Below are positions 36,501-48,300 of a stretch of DNA of 64,000 nt, piece by piece; the first letter of the stretch is position 1; every line of letters starts with the position of its first letter. The notes under the pieces are model-generated. The model ran no database searches and was not told the DNA's origin. It was given only the letters and a program-made list of their open reading frames with translations. The DNA is from Sialis fuliginosa. Taxonomy: Eukaryota > Arthropoda > Insecta > Megaloptera > Sialidae. The stretch spans positions 13,487,001 through 13,551,000 of the forward strand of contig OY540813.1 in assembly GCA_961205875.1 (NCBI GenBank), read 5' to 3'. The position numbers were made by a program, and so were the translations under genes.

Positions 36501-39500
36501 TATATGTAGATGAAAGTTTGCTAAAATTTACATGGCAGAATACAAAAAAATTAATTTGGATACATTCCTCTTACAAAATATGTGAAAATCGTATCTATAC
36601 AGATTGTTCATAATATTGCTTTTGTCCTAATGCCTTTGTTCTTATGTTTGGCTGTATTATGATGGACACTTTACAATATAAGTGCAACTTCTCCGCACTA
36701 GATCTCCAAAACTATTAACCTATTTGTCGTGACGTACATGTACATTTTGGCACAGATGTTTGTCTTGGTTGGGTGACTTACTATTCTATCATAATTCTTT
36801 CCAGATACTGGAAGGCAGTGCAGATAATTCATTCTCCTTGCCATCCTCAACAGGTTAATCTTATATTGATGATTCAAAAACAGTTATATATATCAGAAAA
36901 TTAAGTTAACTTTAATATTAATAATTAGTGTTCCACCATGCAAATTTTAGTAAACTTTCTTCTAACTTATATATTATTGATTTCTCAGAACATTATTTGG
37001 TTACATTGAACTTACCAGTTCAGTACATAAGTTAAAGGTGATTTGCACGCCTATAATATTAAATAATTTTAAATTAATGTCTTAGGTATGGGATGTACCT
37101 GAATCTAAAATCATATCAGTATTTAGTGGACATAACGGAGAGCCTATATTTAGTGTATTATGGAGCACACTTCATCCCAATTTTGTGTTTACTGGTGGAC
37201 ATGATAAAGTTCTGCAAATTTGGGATTTAACTAAATATCCTGTCGACTCACCAAGTTAGTGTTTTGTATATTGAAAATAAATTAATGTTTATATATACCT
37301 ATATATATATTTTAATTTAATACTTTTTTTATTGTAGAACATCAACCAAATAAATTGTCTTCAAGTACAGAAACCAATATTCATTACATTTCAAGCAAAG
37401 ACTCAGAGAAGAAAAAAATCTGTGAAAAATGTAAAAGCCAGAACGCAGAAAAATCTGGAAATAACGCTACAGTTATCGAATCTACAGGTATGTTTTTATT
37501 AACATCGGTTTTTAAATTTACGTTACTATAAATAAAATGTTCTTTATGGTTTTTGAATAATAAGATCAAATTCAATAATGTCTTAGGTTTGTAATGCATC
37601 AAGCCTAGTTATATAGTTGCTTAGGGATTAAATTATAAATTACACTTTTTATCTTCAGATCCTAAAAATAGTAATAGAAGTGGTATGTTGCCACGGACAT
37701 CAAAGAAACAAAATGTTCAAGATATTGAAAACTGTTGGCGTTTATTAAAATTAATGGAAAATAAAGAAGATAACGCTGAACTAGTAATTGATTCTGACAC
37801 AAGTTTTGTAGATCATTTACGCTTTTACAGCTCACGAGAAGATGCCAATAAATTGCTAGATTTAGAACGTATGTTTTTAACATAATATACAAATAGTTGT
37901 GTGGTTGTATAATTTTATGTTTATCCATAGAAACTTCACATAAAGAATACAAACGTTGGGCATCTTATGAACAAATTATGTTATGGCGGAATCAAACACA
38001 ACAATTAGTGAAAGATGCTATTGATCGAAAAATGATTACTGATTGGGTAGTCAGCCTTACACCTTCGGTATCAAATAAGTAAGTTTTTTTTATATTTAAA
38101 ATTTAATTAAATTTTTTTATTTTAAATTAAAATAAATGTTTTATAATTTTTTAAAGTTATTTTTGGTAATCTGCATGCACTCTACCAGAGATTGAATCCT
38201 ATTTTTATTTATAATAACTCCCTGCTTTGTCACTAAAAATTGAATACAAGTTTTTTTATAGTTCCAACTAATGACGGCAGTCTTGATTTTGTCACTTTTT
38301 TAAATTAATAAACCACCTCATTAGTTTCAGGGTTTGGTAGTCATTCCTTGCAAAATTCAATTAATGAATATAAAAAACCCAGATATCTTCAAAATAATTC
38401 ACAAACCACTTCAAAAACATAATAACCCATGAGCTGTAATTATCGTAGTTCTTTGTAACAATAATTATTGTTTGAATAAATTAATCATTTAATTCAAATA
38501 TAGATGACAACACATGCAGTAATATTTGTATGATAAAAATGTAGTTGCATCTATTTTATAACTTATATAAATGTTCATAAAAACAAATACAACACGGGTG
38601 AATCATCACTATATAGTTTAACCTTAATTTTTCAGCATACACTACCTGGGGGTGTATTTTACGTATTTTTTCCTCGGTAAAAATTAATAACATTTTTTTT
38701 TAAATTAAATAAAGATCATTGATAGTTGTATGTAATAAAAAAATAATGAAAAAACTGCACAAAATTGTACGGCGATACACTATTTGAATTTACAGTCTCG
38801 CTGTATCGGTACGGCCATAACGCTCAAAGGATTAATTTACCTGTCAATAAGTGAATATTATGTATGTATATGTTTCGGGCAAAGCTCGCGGGGTATGTCA
38901 AGTCGATACTGCCTGGTCAATATCAGCATTGCACATCGCTGCTGGGCAAAGTTTGCAGAAATAATTAATTAATGGACTCAGTCCGATTTAAATTATGCAT
39001 ATCAAATTTTTTAAATAGTTTTTTTTTTACATTTATAGGCTTTATATCGACACTTGCAAAGCTTATGCAGAACAGTTAGTAGAATCAGGTGAAGCATTGA
39101 AAGCTGCTTCATATTACCTGGCTATTCATAGTATTGCTGAAGCAGTAAGAACACTGGTTGATGCTAAACTGTATAGAGAAGCTTTGTGTATTGCTCGAGT
39201 ACGTCTTTCAAATGATGTTTGTAATTATGTAATTGAAGAATGGGCTAAAGATACTACTAATGTTGGACTATCGATTATAGCTGTTGAATGGTATGTATAT
39301 TTTCATATAATATATTAAACATCATATTTTCCATTGTATTTGATTGCGTCCCTATGTTCTGATACATTCACCGAACTCACAGTTTCAATAATTTAATTTA
39401 TTAATGCCTGATCTTTCTGTGAGGTGTCAAATCGTTGACACTAGATCTACTTTTAGTATTGAGTCAATATATTTGTTATAGTTATATAAGTCTTGGCAAA

Positions 39501-39827
39501 TTTAATGAAGCTGCAATGATACTGAGTAAACGGCCAGACAGAGAATCTATTAAACTAGCAGCAAGGTTAGCACAGCTTGCTAAGAATACAGATCTGTTGA
39601 TGGCATTGCAATGTCGTCTTGAAAAAGATTACAAATCTACTTCATCTCAAAGCGGTAAAGATTCTGAGAAAGAATTAAAAGAAATAACTGAGAATATTCA
39701 TTTGACTGGAGGGATTTCATCTAGAGGGCAAATGATAGATGTTCAAAGAATGTTTGAAGAACAATTAACAAATCGAGAATTGAGAGGAGGACAGCGTATT
39801 GTAAATGGAGATATCATAGATGAGTGA
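30581..39827 (+). CDS. Gemin5: Gemin5 (SMN complex, snRNA-binding WD40 protein)
   Basis: Gemin5 recognises the snRNP code of pre-snRNAs and hands them to the SMN complex for Sm-core assembly. The Drosophila counterpart is rigor mortis. The coding exons are 30581-30756, 30825-30960, 31480-31708, 32063-33200, 33263-33466, 34661-34897, 35032-35378, 35498-36111, 37086-37254, 37338-37487, 37659-37868, 37931-38078, 39039-39290 and 39482-39827, giving 1451 residues in frame. The N-terminus MEELIIPPSPKWF matches Gemin5. WD40 blades run to about residue 1085 (examples RLWDLNAL, AIGVGDSTIRLFN, QIWDLTKYP). A TPR-like helical part follows (KAASYYLAIHSIAEAVRTL, near 1270). Residues about 256-445 are a tandem-repeat insert, and a second acidic insert lies near 935-995. 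The C-terminal RNA-binding region of vertebrate Gemin5 is absent. One intron contains RTE debris at 36,210-36,335. Confidence 0.93.
32277..32858 (+). repeat. tandem 42-bp coding repeat inside Gemin5
   Basis: About twelve near-identical units encode TEKKPDAETIIVDT or close variants (changes mainly D/V, A/S, T/M, I/V), one codon-perfect 14-residue block after another. It lies wholly within the 1,138-bp fourth coding exon, in a loop between WD40 strands. The array is Lys/Asp/Glu-rich and predicted to be disordered. Its antisense strand is also open for 312 codons, a shadow of the repeat. Confidence 0.95.
36210..36335 (+). mobile_element. RTE-clade LINE 3' end, truncated
   Basis: Blocks typical of RTE-type retrotransposon 3' ends appear in order: TTTCATCAAGATCTGTTCAG, CGGTTTATCCGTG, AAAGAGACAGAGTTACTTT and GCATTTATAATATTACTATG. 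No reverse transcriptase sequence is attached. It sits in the Gemin5 intron between exons 8 and 9, sense to the gene. Confidence 0.75.
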
Positions 39828-42321
39828 TCAATTAATACGTTGTTCGATTAAGAGTATCTTTTGTGATATAATTTTTATAAATGCTAAATTAGTTAACATT
39901 TTTAATACCTAGTATGTTTAATTCAAACTTAAAAATTTTTTAAGTTCGATTGAAAAATATGTTTATTTAAAAAATTTTTACAAGGTATACTAAAAAAGAA
40001 TTTAATGTTTTAATGTTGAAGAATCTTTTAAGTTAATTTTTACTGAAAGTATTTAATTTTTTAATTAATTTTTATATTTGTTCACTTCTGTATTAATACA
40101 TGGTGCAACAATATATATAACTTCTGAACAAAATGTAATAGATAAAAAAAATAAGTTGGAAGTAGTAGTCGTACTTCCAACTTTAAAAAAAATATATTTT
40201 GTTCATAAGTTGTATGAAAAGTAAGTCTTAAAGTGACTTTTTCTGCAACCTGTATTTCATATATTAAAAAAATAATTATTTATTAATTTTATAACATGTA
40301 AAGCAGTTACTAGTTTAAGGAACTATTTCAATTTACAGTCAAGTACCAAATATCTGTGTGACAACAGGCTAAAACAATTTCAAATTAATACTGAAAAATG
40401 TTAAACTTTTAAACTTGATGAATAACATTTTCCTTGAACAATACTTTCCTCTTAATACAATGGCAACTATAAACAAATCACCATAATAGACTTTATAGAT
40501 GGGTAATGTTTTGCATTACTTTACACAATATATAATATATACATTTGATATTTGAATATAGTCGGTCCTTTACTGTAGACTTTAGATATTGATTTGTCTT
40601 TTTCATCTTAATAACAATTATAATTTCAATTACATTTGTATTACCAACTATATGTTTAAATATTCTATTAATGTTACTAAAATTCTTATTTACATGTCTT
40701 TTCTAAAAGTTGTTACAATATGTTTAATATTCACATCACTATTTTTGTATGTTTCTAAAGAATTTATTTCTTAATTTAATTTAAATATAGTTATTATTGT
40801 TCACGCATTGTTATATTTTTCTATAAATAAATGAATAAAATGATATTATTTCTTATTATTAAAAAAAGTTTAGAACAAAACTCTTTACAAAGGAACTGCA
40901 TACAAATTATATTAATTCCATTTCTAATATTATTTATTCAATCAATAAAACTTACCTCTGAAATGTATGTATATCTATATAATATAAAGAGAATTCTGAC
41001 TCATTAACCCATAGTTCTCAAATACTTGGATCTACAATCGTGAAATTTTAGGAGTATCTTCCTTTTATGATGAAGGGATTTTTTGAAATTCAATCTCTAA
41101 AAGGGTTAATATGTTTATCAGGTGAAATATTATTTTATTCAAATGTAAAAAAATGGTTCCAGACCAACAGTACAACTGATATTAGAATGGGGTACTAGTA
41201 TAGTATATTATACTTGATGTTATTAGGCATAACAATGTTCTGTGGGAATAATGGTCTTGTAAATAAATAAAAAGTATATATTATTAACTTTTATTAAAAC
41301 CTTACAATACAATATAAAAACATATATAAAATAATATTAATATCAAGTCTTTTTGGCACTTGGCATGTTTAACATAACATTACATTACATATTCCAAATT
41401 TAGCTTCACGTTCATATTTACAAAGAATAATATATATATATATTTTCCACTAATTATCAAGCCATGTATAAATTATATTAACATTAAGGTATTAAAGGTG
41501 TGCTAATTGACATTTATAAAAAATAAAAGTTTTAAAATACCCTTACACAAAAATACATAATATCAAATAATGGCATTATCATGTATGTATATGTACATAT
41601 AACAAAGATACATTTTTATTGATCCAAGTGCCTACATAGTTATTAAATTTAATTTAACATATGTAATACTATTATCCGTTTCTTCATATATTGCTTGTGA
41701 TATAAAAAATAATCTGTACCAATTTCTTATTATAACTTTTATTTTTTAAATAAATGCCAACTAACAGCTTCATTTAAAATATCTGTCTACCAGAGATTTG
41801 TTTTATAAAATATTGTTATCATTAACAAACAATATTTTTAAAGAAATCTATATTACAATATAGCTTTTTTACATTTATCTTATCAAAAGTAAAACAGTTA
41901 TATTGTTTTCTTTAGTATATCAGACTATTTTAAAACAATTATAGAAAATTGCATAAATATAACTTAATAGAAACTATACATAATTATTATATATACAATT
42001 GAATTTATTTATTCACAAACAAATGAAGTATGTACCTGAATTGTTTTCTAAAAGTTTAAACAATACTTAATATATACACTTCGTAGTTTATTTTATTTAA
42101 AACATTGTTTTTAAATATGACCATAACGACCAATCATTATTAGTATTTCACATGAGCAATTTAAATAACACGAGTAACTCTTGTTTATTTTTTATATTTA
42201 TTATTATTTAACAAATATCTTAAATGTCTATAAATAAATAGTTTTGTAACACAGGCACTCATTGAAGGGACAAATACAACAATAAATAACAAACATTAAC
42301 AAACTACATATGCATCTATTT
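39828..42321. other. convergent gap between Gemin5 and the giant mucin gene
   Basis: It contains the two 3' untranslated regions. A hairpin MITE lies at 40,099-40,252. Candidate Gemin5 polyadenylation signals (AATAAA) cluster at 40,825-40,840. No gene was seen. A 61-codon frame at 40,589-40,774 is hydrophobic low-complexity sequence and not convincing. Confidence 0.5.
40099..40252. mobile_element. hairpin MITE after Gemin5, TA-flanked
   Basis: This 154-bp near-palindrome is flanked by TA on both sides. The ends CATGGTGCA and TGCAACCTG are imperfect inverted copies. GAACAAAAT blocks pair further in. The centre is a perfect 12-bp stem, AAGTTGGAAGTA (40,153-40,164) with its complement (40,172-40,183), and a 7-base loop. 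It falls where the Gemin5 3' untranslated region should be. Confidence 0.65.
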
Positions 42322-45300
42322 CTACAGCGAATCGAATCCTGATATATCACTACCCTGAAAAACAAAAGATAATAATAATGAATTATTATTTTCTGTTTTA
42401 TTAGATGTTTCTATTTTTCCTTACCCTGTCAGGTTTATATAAATGTGTATGAGGTAGTAAAAATGTTGATCCAATATCTCGTTCTGCCATTGTATTTGCC
42501 TCCTACAAAGTAATATAAATATAATTTCACATTTCATTTAACATTAAATATTTATCAGTTTTTCTTAATTTAATAACGTAGAAGTAAAGTTTATCAGCAA
42601 ACTGAAAAGATACCTAGGGAACATTAAAGTATTACGTAAGTATAATTCCGTTGATTTCGGACCTCTTTGTAAAAAAAAATAATAAAACTGTAGACTCCCC
42701 CCTCCCCAAAGGATAAGATATAAAAAGTTTTTTTATAATTTTATTAGACATCAAAATTAAAACAAAATAAAATTATTTGTAAGATTCATGAACTATTTAT
42801 TTAAGAATTGAATAAGTAAGGATCATTCACCTTTACACCATGGGCTCTGTATCCATGTTTCAATATTATGAACAAAATAAATTAAATAACCTTTCTGAGA
42901 TTCCCTGAATTGAGCATCACAAATCACATATAGTCTGTGATTTGTATTGAGCATCACTAGATTTAAATAGACTACTACGTACTATTGTACGCTACACTGT
43001 AGTGTAGAAATAAGGGAATTTCTGGAACGTGTGTTTATTTCTTATAAAGAAATTGATATGGAAGTAAAAAAATTAATTTTAATTAATAGATATCATTTTT
43101 AAAATGTTTATTATTGTGTAGTTTTAACTTTGCGTAAGATTTTTGGTCTCCCTTCCACCCTCTGTCAGCAAAGTAAGAATTTTTTTTACCCCCACCCCCT
43201 TCTTAAGCCTGCTTACATAATAATCAAATGCCCCCTTATGTTGAAATGATAAACCTAATTACCTATTAAATCCTGGCAAATACATAAAAATAATTAAAAA
43301 TTTTAAAATAAATAATAGGATTATTTACATCATTATTGTGATGCTGTGAAGAAGGTTTAGAGTCATAACCTCCCATACTTCTTAAAGATTTAGTTGGGGG
43401 CTGAATTGTAGTTTCATCATATGATCGTGCTTCAGAGACGGTTCTAAAATATTTAAATGGAATTATTAATTATAAATATTTATATCAATATTTTAACAAA
43501 TATATTACTTACTTTACCCGTGGTGTTGTATCTAACCAATCAGCCATTGGATCGATATCTTCATTACTGAAACATTAATAAAAACACTATGCAAATACGT
43601 TCATCAATTTATTTTTACAAGAGTCAAATACCTATTTTTACGAAGTGTAGTAAATTGTGATCGACCACCTGTGCTTGATAAAACGTCTGCTTTATGAACT
43701 AATGTTGCATTCTCACTTCGATCTGCTTCTGTACCACCAACAGTAGCAGATACTTCAAATCCAGCTGACACAAGAGCGCCTGCTTTTATTAAACCACATT
43801 CACTCGGTGTAACACTCTGTCTACGGCGACTCTCCTAATTTAAATATAAGAGCAAAATGATTTATTATTTCTATAATATGATGAAGGATTATGTACTTTT
43901 ATTAAATTTATTAACACGTCCACCAAGTCACCATAACAAAAAAAAAGTAATCTTTCATTTGGAATTTCTCCCATTAAAAATGTTCACTTCATATTGACTA
44001 TAACAATATTATTCTTTAGAATTAATTAAGTTTAAAATAATATCTCTTATACCTTGCCACCTTCAAGATATCCAAGTAGTTTGTCTTGCTGTGTTGCACT
44101 AACTTGAGAAGTTCTTCTAGAGCCATGAGGATGGGCAGAGGAAGTAAGTAATGGGGAAAGAGGTGGTGCTGGATGGTACTTAGCTCGAGGGATCATTACA
44201 GTTAAAGAACGGTCACGTTGAACCCCATAAGTACTTGTATCACCAGCACCTATTTCTGCGTCAATTTGTTTTGAAGATGCCGATTGTTTTCTGTTCTTCT
44301 TTTGTTTCTGTAAATATTATTTGAATTAGTTTACATTTAATAATTTAAATAATTAATTCAGTTGTAATTGTTTAAAATCGACACTACAAGATGTGTAATT
44401 AAGCTTAAATTATAGTATGTAGTTTAAAAATGCATTTTTTTACTTTGACTATGTATGGTAAAGTGTTGGAATCACTATGACTAGCTTCACTAGCTGAATC
44501 GAGAACAAAAGCACGTGTGTCTGCTGCTGCAGACGCTCGTTGTGGTAAGAAAGCATGTGCAGTGCGACCACCATTTGGAGGGACATTTCCTCGGACACCT
44601 GGATGACGACGCCCTCTCTTTGTACAAGCTAGTATTCCACAAACCAACAGTAATATGAAGAGTACTGCACCAAGTGTTACCAGTGCGATTAAAAGTACTG
44701 TAAATAAAAATGTATGTTGAAAATTACATAAATATTCAATATCTTGATTATTCATCATGATTCTTTTTATTCTTTATCAGTGGTTTTTAAATTTTTGTAA
44801 GTATTAGGTCAAGGTATACATATACCTTGGTATTAGGTACAATAATATAAAATTTAAAAATTCACCAAACAAGTGCATATTTATATGTGTCAGCTGTAGA
44901 ATCTATGTAGATATCAAATTGTATCAAAATTTTCTGGTTAATTTATTAACATATTTATTTTAAATATATAAAAAAAATAAAAACAAACTTGTTTGTCTAA
45001 ACGTCAAAATTATATTTAACGTCACTACTATTATATTATTTTAAATATAGATACATTTAAAAAATTGCAGTAATCTTTTTGACACATTAAAGTGTATAAA
45101 TATTTTTAGATATTTTACCTTTCAGATTGATATGACAGCTTTCACCCGCGTACCATTGGAAACACTGACAGCGGATTCTACCTGGATCTATCGTACTCTC
45201 ATGACATGTTCCGTGATACCTACATTTTGCACACCCTACAGGAGCAGTTGAACATACTCTTCCAGGGAATTGGGGGTTCTCGGATAAATCAGCAAATCCT

Positions 45301-48300
45301 ACAATACAGCAATTATATAGGTAAATACAAATATTTATTGTGTTGTCAAATAATAAATAGTTTAAAATATTTTATTTTGCTATAAAGTTACCATTACATA
45401 TAGATATTATAAGAAATATAATATTACATGTAAATTCAATTCTTACCTTCACGACAGCTACAGGTATAAGTTCCTCTTAAATTAAAGCATTGGGCATTTT
45501 CAGCACAATCATGTAATCGAATGTCTGTACATTCATCAAAATCAGATATTGAAACAGCACCAGTAACTCCATTGAGAGTTTCTGCACTTGATGAATTTTC
45601 TTCTGTTAATTCTAACACTGGGAGTGCTATAAGAGGTGTTCCTCCTATACTGTAATTTGTGTGCCTTAAATGTCTTTCAAATACATCTGCAAGTTGGGTT
45701 TCTTCTGTGTTTTCTTGTAACTGTAATTAAAATTAATATAAATTATTTAGAAAAATTGCATTGCTTAAAGTTCTATTCTCGAAATGAGGTCTGGTATAAA
45801 TTTTGTTACAGTGTACAGACATATCTTGCTATGGTAATTTTGTTTCATATTTAAATGTTTACAAAATTTTTATGTTAATATAATATACGCTTTGTTACTA
45901 ACCTGAACATTGAAGGTGTTAATTATTCCTTTATCATGAGGTTCGGGCATGAAATTTTGCAAGCGCAGTCCAAGATAAAGATCTCTCAGATCACTTTGCA
46001 TTAATAAACGGTGCAAAGCATCTTGAGTGGCCATTGAAAGATGTCTTCCTAAAGAACTATTGTTGTCTGATAATGCAGACACCCATCGCAATGGTTCTGT
46101 TCCCAGTGATGCAAGTCCCATCCGCACAGTGTATGTATAGGTAGCTGTAATAATTAATAATAGTTTACGTATTAAATTTAGAATATATGGGGTTGCTACA
46201 AACTGCTTTAATTTACAAAATACACTTACGTTTACATGGTCTGTCAGGGAACATTCTGGCGAATCCTGGTCTACAAACACATCTCATAATACCATGAATA
46301 TTTTTACAAAGTTCATTTCTTGCTGTTTTGCAATCAGGTCTACATTCGCTAACATTATGTCCTCTATCAGGAGAATCTAATCTTGGTGGTGAAGCAACTA
46401 TAACTCCACCAAATTTAACACGATTTATTTCATTATCTTCAAGTTGTTCATCTCGAATAATTTCATATTCTTCTTCTGATGGTGGTACATCTTTTATATT
46501 TGGAATTGCACTACCTTTTGTATCAGTCATTACTACAAATATAGACTCATTTTCATCAGAATTATCATTATTGATCTTGGAGACATCGTTATTGTGTTTA
46601 TCGTAGTAATTTTCTTCATATTCATGACTATGGTCATTACTGTTACTGTTATCATTAGTGATACTGACGTAGGTGCCATCATCATCTGTTATTATAATAT
46701 CCTCAACAGAATCTACCGGAACGTCTGGAGATTTTAAAACTGTTGTAGCTGCTACTGGGAATGATGGATATTTGCTGTTAAATTCGACTTCAGGATTATA
46801 TAATGTACTTGTTGGATTTGTATTAACGGTTGTTGTTACAGTCGATATAATGCTGGTAGGTTGAACTAAAGTATGAGTTTCAGTAACTGTATCCACTATT
46901 GTTGAAGTTTGAGTTTTAGTAATAAGAAGAGTCAGTGTGGAAGGAGGATTACCTTGACTCTTCACAATTGTAGTTTTTGTAGTCGTTACAGTTAAAGTTT
47001 GTGTATGTGTTATATAACGTGTAGGTAAAATTAATTTTGTATAATCTTTTTTATTATTATTTTGAACTGCAGAGCTTGATAGTTTTGGTTCAATCTCATT
47101 GCCAGCATGATGTTTTATAGGAGGCATTGTTGTAGTTTCATGTGTTTTGATGTCTAGATTTACTGGTTTTGTGTACAAATTATCAAATATTGTTTCCTCT
47201 GATGAAGTTTTGATTGGTTTTACTTTATTAGTCATTGATAACTTTACTACATCTAACGATTTTGTTGGTAAAATATTCTCAATTGGATAAGATGTTTCTG
47301 ATCCTACAATAATGAAGTCTGTTTTTCTATTGGGCAATTTTGAAACATCCATACTACTATAATCTTTATTTTCAGAAATTGTATGCCAATTTGAAACTGT
47401 CTCTTTAACTTTAATTGATTTAGTTGGTTGTATTCTTACATTAGATTCGTTGCTCATGATGACTTCTTTTTTGGATTCAGAATTAATACTATCTTGAACT
47501 GTTTCTTTAATTTTTGGATTAGATTCTGAATAAATTGGAGAAACCAAAGTTGTTGGCCTTTGCCAAATAAAAACAGGTCTTCTAGTTGTTATAGGATAGT
47601 CATCAAAATATTTTCTTTCTGTAGTTGATTCAAGTTTGATAAAATCTGGTTGTTTAACCGTGGGTCTTCTAGAATATGGCCGTTTTGTTGTAGTTGTGGT
47701 TGTCAAAGTTCTAATCGTTGCAGGGGTTGATGTAGTTTTTCTGATAATGGGCTTAACTGTACTTGTGGTAGTCCTTTGAGTAAAGTTATTGATATTAAAT
47801 GGAGGTCTGTATGTTGATATCTCAACATTTAATGATGTTTTTTGTGTAGTCTCCGTTAAAGGTGGTGGACTTAAACCCATTACTTCATTATTTCTAATTG
47901 GATACTTATTAACAGGTGGTGGCGGTTTCATTTCTTCAGATGGTTTTGGAATAAATGCTTGAGGATTTGAATTGCTGTTAATGTTACTCTTTGTCACTTC
48001 GGCATAAGGAGCATTTATTTCTGGAGGTGGTAGCATTCCTTCAACACTTTCATGCATAGACATTTTATCATAAACATTTTCTTTTGTTGGAGGTTGTAAA
48101 TCAATTAAAGGTGTATTAGTTGCTGTAATATTTGACTGTATTGTTTCAAAATTATGAGGATTTGTTGATTCTTTTGTTACAAACAATTCTGATTTTTCTT
48201 CCGTTTCAAATTCAGTGGTAATAGTACTTAGTGTTGTAGTTCTTAGTGGCTTGTAGACTGTTACATTTTTACGAGGTCTATTAATCTCTCCTGTATTCAA

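Noticed and set aside
38870-38905. GGGCAAAGCTCGCGGGG, like a Helitron 3' end, in a Gemin5 intron
   Set aside because: There is a weak hairpin, but no CTRR terminus and no partner 5' end could be found, so it is not called.
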